A DNA stretch of 57,558 bases. Origin: Desulfovibrio sp. Lineage in GTDB: Bacteria > Desulfobacterota > Desulfovibrionia > Desulfovibrionales > Desulfovibrionaceae. The stretch lies in contig JAISZT010000058.1 of the NCBI GenBank assembly GCA_031284485.1, positions 1 through 57,558 on the forward strand, written 5' to 3'. Positions 46,483 through 52,911 of this stretch are shown in pieces. Positions within the stretch are counted from its first letter, which is position 1. Every line of letters starts with the position of its first letter. The translations under genes were made by a program, and so were the position numbers. Under the pieces are notes generated by a model. That model ran no database searches. It saw nothing but the letters and a program-made list of their open reading frames with translations, and had not been told where the DNA came from.

Positions 46483-47058
46483 CTACTCCGCCGGAAACAC
46501 CAGCGCCTCGTACCAGAACAGGCGCGCGCCGGGGGCGCGCCAACTGCCTGCGGGCAGCCCCGCCTTGGCGCAGAGATGTTCAAGATAGGCAAGTCTGTCC
46601 CAGCCCTGCTCCACAGGAACCTGGGGTAAAAAAACCCCGCTCCTGCCCTGATATTGCAAAACCAGACCATGCTTCCCCACTTCCACCGCTTCGGGATCCG
46701 GGCAGAGGGTGAGTTCGTCCAGCACGGAAATGTGGGTTTCCACCCGTTTCCATTCCTGTTGCGTCAGCGGCGGAAAGCGCGGGTCTTCAAAGGCGGAGGC
46801 GCGCGCCATGCGCCACACGTTTTCATACAGCGGCTCACGCCCCACAATAGTGCCGATGCAACCCCTCAGAGATCCCCCGGACGTGTAGGTGACAAACGAC
46901 CCCAAGAGGCGGCGCAAGGGGGCCGCCTCCTGTCCCGATTCCGCCGGTTCTGTCGGGCGCGCTTCCCTGTGTCCGGCAAAGACGCTTTCAACCGACAATC
47001 GCGCCAGCCCGGACAAATATTCCCTGTCCTGCGCGGCCAGAGAAAAGGAAAGGGGCAT
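46483..47058 (-). CDS. AMMECR1-domain protein (AmmeMemoRadiSam system protein A-like)
   Basis: A 191-residue protein with the AMMECR1 signature SLRGCIGTIVGREPLYENV (about residues 64-82), then AFEDPRFPPLTQQEWKRV and ISVLDELTLC, ending with the family's FWYEALVFP. Bacterial members occur with a Memo-like protein and a radical SAM protein, but neither partner lies nearby. It starts 3 bases after dsrD on the same strand and may be expressed with dsrABD. No catalytic residues are known for the family, so I give no function. Conservation is good over the whole length. Confidence 0.9.
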   Translation of the reverse strand: MPLSFSLAAQDREYLSGLARLSVESVFAGHREARPTEPAESGQEAAPLRRLLGSFVTYTSGGSLRGCIGTIVGREPLYENVWRMARASAFEDPRFPPLTQQEWKRVETHISVLDELTLCPDPEAVEVGKHGLVLQYQGRSGVFLPQVPVEQGWDRLAYLEHLCAKAGLPAGSWRAPGARLFWYEALVFPAE

Positions 47059-47061
47059 CCG

Positions 47062-47298
47062 CTATGATTCGCCTTCGGCGTGGGACTGCTTGCCGGCGCC
47101 TTTCAGGCCATACATGGTTGTGGAACCCGAAGACCAAAATTCCAGGATTTCCTCATTGACCAGTTTCGTGAGAACTTTTTTTACGTCACGAGGTCCCTTG
47201 TCCGGAAAAAGCGCCGTAAAATCGTTGAAATAAAATTTGGATTTCGTACCGGCCTTGCTGTTCAGAAACTCCACAACAACATCTTTATCATCAGCCAT
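47062..47298 (-). CDS. dsrD: Dissimilatory sulfite reductase D (DsrD)
   Basis: A 78-residue winged-helix protein encoded behind dsrAB in sulfite-reducing bacteria, matching the family through its whole length (DDKDVVVEFLNSKAGTKSKF, DFTALFPDKGPRDVKKVLTK, VNEEILEFWSSGSTTMYGLK). DsrD has been reported to act as an activator of DsrAB-catalysed sulfite reduction rather than a DNA-binding protein. The longer frame to 47385 would overlap the end of dsrB; ATG 47298 has GGGAGAA upstream and gives the standard length. It lies 56 bases after dsrB. Confidence 0.96.
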   Translation of the reverse strand: MADDKDVVVEFLNSKAGTKSKFYFNDFTALFPDKGPRDVKKVLTKLVNEEILEFWSSGSTTMYGLKGAGKQSHAEGES

Positions 47299-47354
47299 GG
47301 CGTTCTCCCGTATACCGGCGGCGCGTTTTTCGCGCCGCCGGGGTTGACATATGT

Positions 47355-48500
47355 CTAGAATTTGAACTGTGTGCTCTGCCGCCAAGTATAATAGGCGGGG
47401 TCGCGGAAGTCGTCAATAAGATGATGGGTAAACGTCAGGCCGGTAAGTTTGAAGAAGCTTTCCCAGCCGATGCGTTCAACCCAGTCGCCGATGCGTTCAT
47501 ATTTCTCGGCGTTGGCCGCGTAGACTTCGACGATGTGCTTCACGGTCTTGATCAGTGTGGGCCAGCGCGGCGGTTCGTTGGGAATGTAGCCGACAACCAC
47601 CTTGGAGAACTTGGGCATGGATATGCGGTTGGAAACCTTGCCGCCGATCATGATGGCAATGCCGTCGCCTTCGCTGTCGGAAATGGGCAGCGCCGGGCAC
47701 ATGGTATAACAGTTGCCGCAGTACATGCAGCGATCCTGTTTGATGGCGATGGAACTTACCTTCTCGCCATTGAATTCCACTTTTGAGGGCCGCACGGCGG
47801 CCGTGGGGCATGCGGCGACGGCCAAGGGTATTTCACAGAGCTGGTCAGCCCATTGATGGTCGATCATGGGCGGTTTGCGGTGAATGCCCACAAGGCCGAT
47901 GTCGGAGCAGTGCACGGCACCGCACATGTTGATACAGCAGGCAAGCGCGATCCGCACGGGCGCGGGCATGCGCATGCTTTTGAAATCGTCAAAGATGGCG
48001 TCCATCACGCATTTTACAGGCCCGGAAGCGTCAGTGGCAGGCGTGTGGCAGTGCACCCAACCCTGGGTGTGCACCATGTTGCTGATGCCTGCGCCCGTGC
48101 CGCCCACAGGAAACTTGTAGGAACCGCCGGAAAACTTGCGGGAGTTCAGATCGTCGCGCAGGGCTTTCATGGCGGCTTCGTCCGTCACCATGAATTCAAC
48201 ATTGTTGCGCGTCGTGAAACGCAGATATCCGTTGCAGTGCTTGTCCGCTATGTCGCACATCTCGCGTATGTGCGTAATGGACATGGTGCGGGTTCCGCCC
48301 ACGCGCACGGTATACACCTTGTCGCCGCCTTCAGCCACATGCACAAGCACGCCGGGCTCCAGAATTTCGTGATACAGCCATTTGCCGAAATTCTTTTTGA
48401 TGACCGACGGAAAGTATGCGTCATACTTGTGGGGACCGATGTCGGTGATGCGGTTTTCCATCGGTTTTGCGGGATTGTACCCGGAAGAAATAAAAGCCAT
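47355..48500 (-). CDS. dsrB: Dissimilatory sulfite reductase beta subunit
   Basis: A 381-residue subunit of the sirohaem/4Fe-4S enzyme that reduces sulfite, delivering sulfur to DsrC in the cytoplasm. Seen are the cofactor cysteines ([20 protein letters not shown], about 194-213) and an inserted ferredoxin domain with [15 protein letters not shown] (about 260-274). Other family blocks are [13 protein letters not shown] and [17 protein letters not shown]. The start is ATG 48500 ([20 protein letters not shown]); a longer frame to 48551 reaches into dsrA's end. Transcribed with dsrA, 13 bases behind it. Confidence 0.98.
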   Translation of the reverse strand: MAFISSGYNPAKPMENRITDIGPHKYDAYFPSVIKKNFGKWLYHEILEPGVLVHVAEGGDKVYTVRVGGTRTMSITHIREMCDIADKHCNGYLRFTTRNNVEFMVTDEAAMKALRDDLNSRKFSGGSYKFPVGGTGAGISNMVHTQGWVHCHTPATDASGPVKCVMDAIFDDFKSMRMPAPVRIALACCINMCGAVHCSDIGLVGIHRKPPMIDHQWADQLCEIPLAVAACPTAAVRPSKVEFNGEKVSSIAIKQDRCMYCGNCYTMCPALPISDSEGDGIAIMIGGKVSNRISMPKFSKVVVGYIPNEPPRWPTLIKTVKHIVEVYAANAEKYERIGDWVERIGWESFFKLTGLTFTHHLIDDFRDPAYYTWRQSTQFKF

Positions 48501-48513
48501 GTTCTTCTCCCCC

Positions 48514-49827
48514 TTAGCGTTGATGACGGTTGCGGTAAGCGGCAAGGTCACGCGACCAGCCGCCGGGCACTTCTTCTTCTTTGAAGAAGATGTACGGATT
48601 GGAGCGCGGCTCCTTCACGTGGCAGGCCGATGCGGGAGTGTCGGTGACTTCCAGCAGTTTCTGGAAGGACAGACGCTTCATCGTTTCGCCTACACGTTCA
48701 CGGTTTTTGCCCTCCTCCATCCACCAGTCCCAGATTTTTTCGATAACTTCCTTGACTTCGTCGTAGGGATGCTCGCAGCGCACAAAGGGCACAAGGAGCG
48801 AACCCATCTGCGCGCCGTCCACCACGGGGGCCTTCGCGCCCACAAGGATGCTCGCGCCGCGTTCATCGCCAATGCGCAGAGCCTGCGGCATGGTGTTGAT
48901 GCAGTGCATGCAGCGCACACAGTCGGCGGTTTTGATGGAAAGCTTCGCGCCGTCCCATTTCATGCAGTGTGAGGGGCAGCGGTCAACAACTTCTTTTTGC
49001 AGGTCAAAACGGCCCCAGTCACGCCCGGAATGCGCGCCGGCGTTGGGCTTGATGGCCCCGCCCGCATAGGCTTTGACTTTTTCCTGGTCAATCTTGATGT
49101 CGTCTTTCCATGTGCCCACCACCGCGAAGTCGGAACGGGCCATGGCGCTGACACAGCCGTTCGGACAGCCGTCAAACTTGAACTTGAACTTGTAGGGGAA
49201 GGCCGGACGGTGCAGTTCGTCCTGATAGTCCATGGTCAACTGGTAGCACATGTCCTGGGTGTTATAACAGGCGTACTCGCACCGGGACTGCCCCAGACAG
49301 GCCTCGGGCGTGCGCAGGTTGGAGCCGGAACCGCCAAGGTCGACATTCATATTGTGGGTCAGTTCGTAAAAAACTTCCTCAAGCTGCGGGGTTTGCGTGC
49401 CCAAAAGCACAATATCCCCTGTGGATCCGTGCATGTTCGTGATGCCGGAGCCACGCAGATCCCATATGTCGCACAGGTCGCGCAGGAATTTTGTGTTATA
49501 GTATTTGCCGGAAGGCTGTGCCACGCGTACGGTGTGGAAGTGCGCCACTCCGGGGAACTTCTCCGGCTGGTCGCAATAGCGGCCGATAACGCCGCCGCCG
49601 TAGCCGAACACGCCCACGATGCCGCCATGTTTCCAGTGGGTTTCTTTTTCCGTGTAGGAAAGTTCCAGCACGCCAAGCAGATCATCCGGGCAATCCACCG
49701 GGATTTGATAGTCAAGACCCTTGGGATTTTCAGCCCGCGAGGCCGCCTCCTGTTTAATGTCGGACACAAAGCTTGGCCAGGGGCCTGATTCAAGCTGGTC
49801 CAACAGAGGGGTCGCATGTTTTGTCAT
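48514..49827 (-). CDS. dsrA: Dissimilatory sulfite reductase alpha subunit
   Basis: A 437-residue alpha subunit; DsrA2B2 is the core terminal reductase of sulfite respiration. The sirohaem-[4Fe-4S] ligating cysteines lie in [20 protein letters not shown] (about 173-192) and [12 protein letters not shown] (about 216-227). The ferredoxin domain is [10 protein letters not shown]...[15 protein letters not shown] (about 284-325). The N-terminus ([20 protein letters not shown]) and the length are normal for Desulfovibrio. A strong ribosome site (GGAGG) precedes the ATG and a good promoter lies at 49885-49913. dsrA is the first gene of dsrABD. Confidence 0.98.
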   Translation of the reverse strand: MTKHATPLLDQLESGPWPSFVSDIKQEAASRAENPKGLDYQIPVDCPDDLLGVLELSYTEKETHWKHGGIVGVFGYGGGVIGRYCDQPEKFPGVAHFHTVRVAQPSGKYYNTKFLRDLCDIWDLRGSGITNMHGSTGDIVLLGTQTPQLEEVFYELTHNMNVDLGGSGSNLRTPEACLGQSRCEYACYNTQDMCYQLTMDYQDELHRPAFPYKFKFKFDGCPNGCVSAMARSDFAVVGTWKDDIKIDQEKVKAYAGGAIKPNAGAHSGRDWGRFDLQKEVVDRCPSHCMKWDGAKLSIKTADCVRCMHCINTMPQALRIGDERGASILVGAKAPVVDGAQMGSLLVPFVRCEHPYDEVKEVIEKIWDWWMEEGKNRERVGETMKRLSFQKLLEVTDTPASACHVKEPRSNPYIFFKEEEVPGGWSRDLAAYRNRHQR

Positions 49828-49884
49828 TAGTCATACCTCCAGATGGATTTGTACAAATTTCAGACGGATATAATACTCTTTGCG

Positions 49885-49913
49885 GTTATATCGTATTTCT
49901 GTTTTAATGACAA
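49885..49913 (-). promoter_or_regulatory. Predicted sigma70-type promoter of dsrABD
   Basis: On the minus strand TTGTCA (49913-49908) and TATAAC (49890-49885) are separated by exactly 17 bases, close to the housekeeping consensus. Transcription would start near 49878, leaving a leader of about 50 bases before the dsrA ATG. The divergent acetyltransferase gene starts at 50014. Confidence 0.7.
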
Positions 49914-50013
49914 CCGGTCTGGCGAAAATTTGTTGGTTTTTTGCAAAAAAAATCTCGCGTTTGGCAAAACGAAGCAATCCTCAACCGGCACACGAAATGG
50001 AGGCGACACCGGG

Positions 50014-50646
50014 ATGAAGCAGATAGCGCTCAGAATGGCGACGATGCAAGATGCTGTATCCATTTTGAATATATATAGACCATATATTGAAAATAGTGCG
50101 ATAACCTTTGAAAAGGAAGTGCCGGCATTACAGAAATTTAAAAAACGTATTGCTGCCATAATGGAAAAATATCCTTATATTGTTTGTTGTACTAACAATA
50201 AAATAGTGGGCTATGCATACGCGTATAGATACAAGGAAAGAGCTGCCTACCAATGGAATGCAGAACTATCCATATATATGCAAAAAGATTTCTCCGGTAG
50301 AAAAATAGGCGCAGCATTATATCATGTCTTAATTAAGATTCTACAACTTCAACATATACAGAATGTTTATGGATGCATTACAACTCCAAATCCTGCAAGT
50401 GAAAAATTTCACAGCGATTTTGGTTTTTCATTAGTGGGCATCTGCCAAAAAGTAGGATACAAATGTGGGCAATGGCAAGATATCGCATGGTATGAAAAAT
50501 TTATTGGTACACATGCTAATCCGCCTGTTCCGCCATTGTCCATCAATGAACTCAGTTCTGATACTATTACAAAAATATTACGCGAGTGCGAGTCATTGCC
50601 TATGCAAACAAAACAGCAGGAGATACGTACCGGCGTCGATTCCTGA
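50014..50646 (+). CDS. GNAT acetyltransferase, phosphinothricin-acetyltransferase-like
   Basis: A 210-residue acyl-CoA-dependent N-acetyltransferase with the family pattern: N-terminal LRMATMQDAVSILNIYRPYI and FEKEVPALQKFKKRI, then GYAYAYRYKERAAYQWNAEL, the acetyl-CoA loop MQKDFSGRKIGAALYHVLI and NPASEKFHSDFGFSLVGICQ. This is typical of the Pat/YncA group, which acetylate amino acid analogues such as methionine sulfone. The C-terminal 40 residues have no counterpart in Pat proteins. The gene is clearly AT-richer than the dsr genes and is rich in ATA/AAA codons, suggesting transfer. ATG 50014 has GGAGG upstream; the longer frame to 49843 runs through the dsr promoter. Confidence 0.85.
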   Translation: MKQIALRMATMQDAVSILNIYRPYIENSAITFEKEVPALQKFKKRIAAIMEKYPYIVCCTNNKIVGYAYAYRYKERAAYQWNAELSIYMQKDFSGRKIGAALYHVLIKILQLQHIQNVYGCITTPNPASEKFHSDFGFSLVGICQKVGYKCGQWQDIAWYEKFIGTHANPPVPPLSINELSSDTITKILRECESLPMQTKQQEIRTGVDS

Positions 50647-50654
50647 AAGCAGCA

Positions 50655-51584
50655 CTATGACGTGCCGGAAATGTCCGCCTGTCCGGCATTTGTGGAGCGC
50701 TGCATACCCACGCCCAAGCCCGCAAGAATTTTTTCACCTTTTGTCCTGCACTCCTCGGCCTTATCTGCCCGGTTCAGCTTGTTGTAAGCTATACCCAAAT
50801 TGATTGATGTGACCGCGTAGTCTTTATTTTCACCGTAGGCGGCCTTGATGTGAGCAAGCGCATTCTCGTAAGCCCTCACGCATTCGGCATAGCGCTTCAT
50901 CCGAAAATTCGCCTCGCCCTGCGCAGCAAGCGCCGCCGCATAATGGGGTGAAAGCCGCTGATCAACAGCTGTCGACGTGTTTTCTTGCCTGAACAGTTCC
51001 AGAGCTTTTTCAATGGTTTTCATAGCCTCGGCGTCACGATCAAGTTTGAGCAGCACTTGGGCCAGGTTGGTCATCACCGTGGCGGTATCATTTTCCATAT
51101 TCGGCTGTTTCTGCATGATGGTAACGGCTTTTTGCAGCATCTCCAGCGCTTCTGCATACTGTCCTGTGTCCTGTTTTATTGCACTGATATTATTGTATAG
51201 ACATGCAAGTTGAAAATCATCGACCGGCAGATTGCTCTGCAGTATGCTCAGTGCATGGATAAAGTACTCCAGCGCTTTGATATTGTCGCCGGAGGTTCTG
51301 TAGGCTGTAGCGGTATTGAGCAGCGTTGTTCCATAAGGAATTGTGTTTTCGAAGCCCAGGTCCCTGGCTGTTGTCAAGGCTTTTTCCGCATAACGGATTG
51401 CCTGCGCATAGCTGCTGATACTCCTGAAAAATCCTGCCATTTCATTGAGAATAGTGACGGCCAAATGTTTGTCATTCTCAACTTCGGCAGCGGCAAGACT
51501 GCTCTGTAAAAAATCACCGATTGCGTCATTGTTGCCTGTGGCAAAGGCAACATCGTAATCGCTGAAGAATTTATCAATATCCAT
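50655..51584 (-). CDS. TPR-repeat protein at the end of the glycyl radical gene set
   Basis: A 309-residue cytoplasmic protein consisting almost wholly of tetratricopeptide helix pairs: units such as AVTILNEMAGFFRSISSYAQ (about 42-61), ACLYNNISAIKQDTGQYAEAL (about 126-146), VMTNLAQVLLKLDRDAEAM and SINLGIAYNKLNRADKAEE (about 264-282). It should bind another protein; no catalytic motif is present. It follows the third HesB-like gene by 33 bases and ends near the converging acetyltransferase gene. TPR proteins are, as I recall, found with DUF4037/DUF4125 in other bacteria, which fits the upstream genes. Confidence 0.82.
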   Translation of the reverse strand: MDIDKFFSDYDVAFATGNNDAIGDFLQSSLAAAEVENDKHLAVTILNEMAGFFRSISSYAQAIRYAEKALTTARDLGFENTIPYGTTLLNTATAYRTSGDNIKALEYFIHALSILQSNLPVDDFQLACLYNNISAIKQDTGQYAEALEMLQKAVTIMQKQPNMENDTATVMTNLAQVLLKLDRDAEAMKTIEKALELFRQENTSTAVDQRLSPHYAAALAAQGEANFRMKRYAECVRAYENALAHIKAAYGENKDYAVTSINLGIAYNKLNRADKAEECRTKGEKILAGLGVGMQRSTNAGQADISGTS

Positions 51585-51617
51585 ACCCTTCTCCGAAAAT
51601 TACAGAGTGCAAAAAAA

Positions 51618-51914
51618 TTATGCCTCAATTTTCGTAACCTGAGGAATACGGTTTTTATCCAGCGATATAGCAAAGGCATTGCCATAATTGCTGGTCAATA
51701 TGTTATCCATAACAAAGTGTAATCCCTCCACCACAGCTCTGGCATCTTCGTCTTCAGGCCAGTCTATTGTTAATCTCAGCTCTCTTTTCATTTCTTTGTT
51801 GCAGCTGCATCCGATTTGAAATTCGCGCAGGCGAAAACATGCGCCGGATTCTTCTTTTTCCAGAAGTGTGCGCAGCCCTGCCACAGCATCTTTTGGCACG
51901 GTTAATAACAGCAT
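51618..51914 (-). CDS. HesB/A-type-carrier-like small protein 3
   Basis: A 98-residue protein homologous to its two neighbours (52225 and 52524) but more divergent. It shares the pattern of a helical N-terminus, a Cys-containing loop (GCSCNK, with Cys26, Cys36 and Cys38), a basic strand RELRLTIDWPEDED, GLHFVMDN and YGNAFAISLD. The layout resembles HesB/IscA A-type Fe-S proteins, yet the C-terminal CGCG of true carriers is absent. It is the only one of the three with a cysteine pair. It is separated from the second copy by a 310-base region full of hairpins, so it may be differently expressed. Confidence 0.7.
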   Translation of the reverse strand: MLLLTVPKDAVAGLRTLLEKEESGACFRLREFQIGCSCNKEMKRELRLTIDWPEDEDARAVVEGLHFVMDNILTSNYGNAFAISLDKNRIPQVTKIEA

Positions 51915-52224
51915 GGTATTCTCCTGTACGACGGGATAAGCCCACGAATATTTTTCACGGGCTTATTTCAGGGGATTGGCATATATAAACACCGCGTCGA
52001 GGAACCTTCCGTAGCTTTTGGGTCTTAATCGATTTCCAGATAAAAATTGCGTCCTGCAATTTTTATCTATCAGCTACGGCGGAAACGTTGTCCCCCCTTA
52101 CCTCTCGAAATACTTCGCATTTCGGCGCGACATCCTGTCCGCATTCCAATTCTCAAATAAAAATTAACGCGTATTTAATTGAGAATTGGAATTATAGAAG
52201 CCTCCCAGGTAACGTGATTTTATG
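51915..52224. other. Gene-free spacer with several stable hairpins between small-protein genes 2 and 3
   Basis: No gene is supported. Three palindromic units stand in a row. The first is nested: an outer 8-base stem (52009-52016 / 52072-52079) around a perfect 13-base stem (52038-52050 / 52056-52068, 5-base loop). The second is small (52106-52111 / 52119-52124). The third is a perfect 14-base stem (52143-52156 / 52179-52192) with a 22-base centre. On the minus strand these lie in the leader before gene 3 and could act as terminator/antiterminator structures, processing sites or repeat-type elements. Confidence 0.6.
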
Positions 52225-52509
52225 TCAACGCGTTGCCTTAACTTCAAAAGCCTGCTGATCGTTCAGAGTAACGGTGAAATTTTCACCGTACTGATCCGCA
52301 AGCTCCTCATTAATTACAAAAGGCATTGATTTCACGTTAAATTCAACGTCATCGTCTTCACGTTCGTCAATGCTCAAGCGCAGTACGAGTCTGGCTTTGC
52401 ATCCGTCGCCAACTTTTGTTTCCCGCAGGCGAACCACCGCATTATCGTCTTCATTATCCAGCAGATTGCGAAGTTTCGCTGCGATATCATCATCAATTTT
52501 AATGTCCAC
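52225..52509 (-). CDS. HesB/A-type-carrier-like small protein 2
   Basis: A 94-residue acidic protein: MDIKIDDDIAAKLRNLLDNE, a loop with a single Cys37 (VGDGCKARL), then a strand and DE-rich turn, and SMPFVINEELADQYGEN. It is about three-quarters identical to the protein encoded immediately upstream at 52524, including a run of 25 identical residues from about position 41. The nucleotide sequence of that part is nearly identical too (52317-52391 and 52616-52690), pointing to recent tandem duplication. It lacks the CGCG of functional A-type carriers. Its genomic place behind a glycyl radical enzyme suggests an accessory role, unproven. Confidence 0.75.
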   Translation of the reverse strand: MDIKIDDDIAAKLRNLLDNEDDNAVVRLRETKVGDGCKARLVLRLSIDEREDDDVEFNVKSMPFVINEELADQYGENFTVTLNDQQAFEVKATR

Positions 52510-52523
52510 GGTTCGTTTTCCCG

Positions 52524-52808
52524 TTATACAGACTTAACGTCAAAAGCCTGCTGATCTTCGGTCATGGTAACCTTCAAATTTTCACCATACTGTTCCACAA
52601 GATCCTCATTCATAACAAAAGGCATTGATTTCACGTTAAATTCAACGTCATCGTCTTCACGTTCATCAATACTCAAACGGAGCACAAGTTTCGCTTTACA
52701 GGGCGGGCCAATTTTTGATTCCCGTACGCGAACCACCGCGTCCTTGCCTTCATCTTCCAGCAGTTTGCGGAGTTTAGCCGCAATATCATCATCAATTTTG
52801 AGATCCAT
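52524..52808 (-). CDS. HesB/A-type-carrier-like small protein 1
   Basis: A 94-residue acidic paralogue of the next gene (see 52225): MDLKIDDDIAAKLRKLLEDE, single Cys37 in IGPPCKAKL, the shared central strand, and SMPFVMNEDLVEQYGEN. The pattern resembles HesB-like proteins of sulfate and metal reducers, in which the corresponding residue can be selenocysteine; here it is cysteine. Its ribosome site (AGAGGAGAAA) is strong. A G10 hairpin separates it from the glycyl radical enzyme gene (stop at 52912). The second copy follows after 14 bases. Confidence 0.75.
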   Translation of the reverse strand: MDLKIDDDIAAKLRKLLEDEGKDAVVRVRESKIGPPCKAKLVLRLSIDEREDDDVEFNVKSMPFVMNEDLVEQYGENLKVTMTEDQQAFDVKSV

Positions 52809-52855
52809 GACACATTTCTCCTCTTCCAGTCATTTCATTTCCATTTCTCGGCATC

Positions 52856-52893
52856 TGCCGGGATCGGCGGGGGGGGGGACGCCGATACCGGCA
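52856..52893 (-). other. Intercistronic hairpin with a ten-base homopolymer
   Basis: TGCCGG (52856-52861) with CCGGCA (52888-52893) and, after one mismatch, ATCGGCG (52863-52869) with CGCCGAT (52880-52886) form a stem of 13 pairs. The loop and adjoining base hold G10 on the plus strand (52869-52878), C10 in the transcript. It lies between the glycyl radical enzyme stop (52912) and the first small-protein gene (start 52808). A second, smaller C/G palindrome lies at 52894-52906. Confidence 0.7.
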
Positions 52894-52911
52894 TCCCCCC
52901 AGGGGGTCTGC

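Noticed and set aside
51915..52224. CRISPR or integron attC array
   Set aside because: The palindromes differ in sequence and size and show no regular repeat-spacer pattern or integrase nearby.
51618..52808. Canonical IscA/ErpA Fe-S carriers
   Set aside because: The C-terminal CGCG motif and the full cysteine set are missing in all three; only the overall pattern is A-type.
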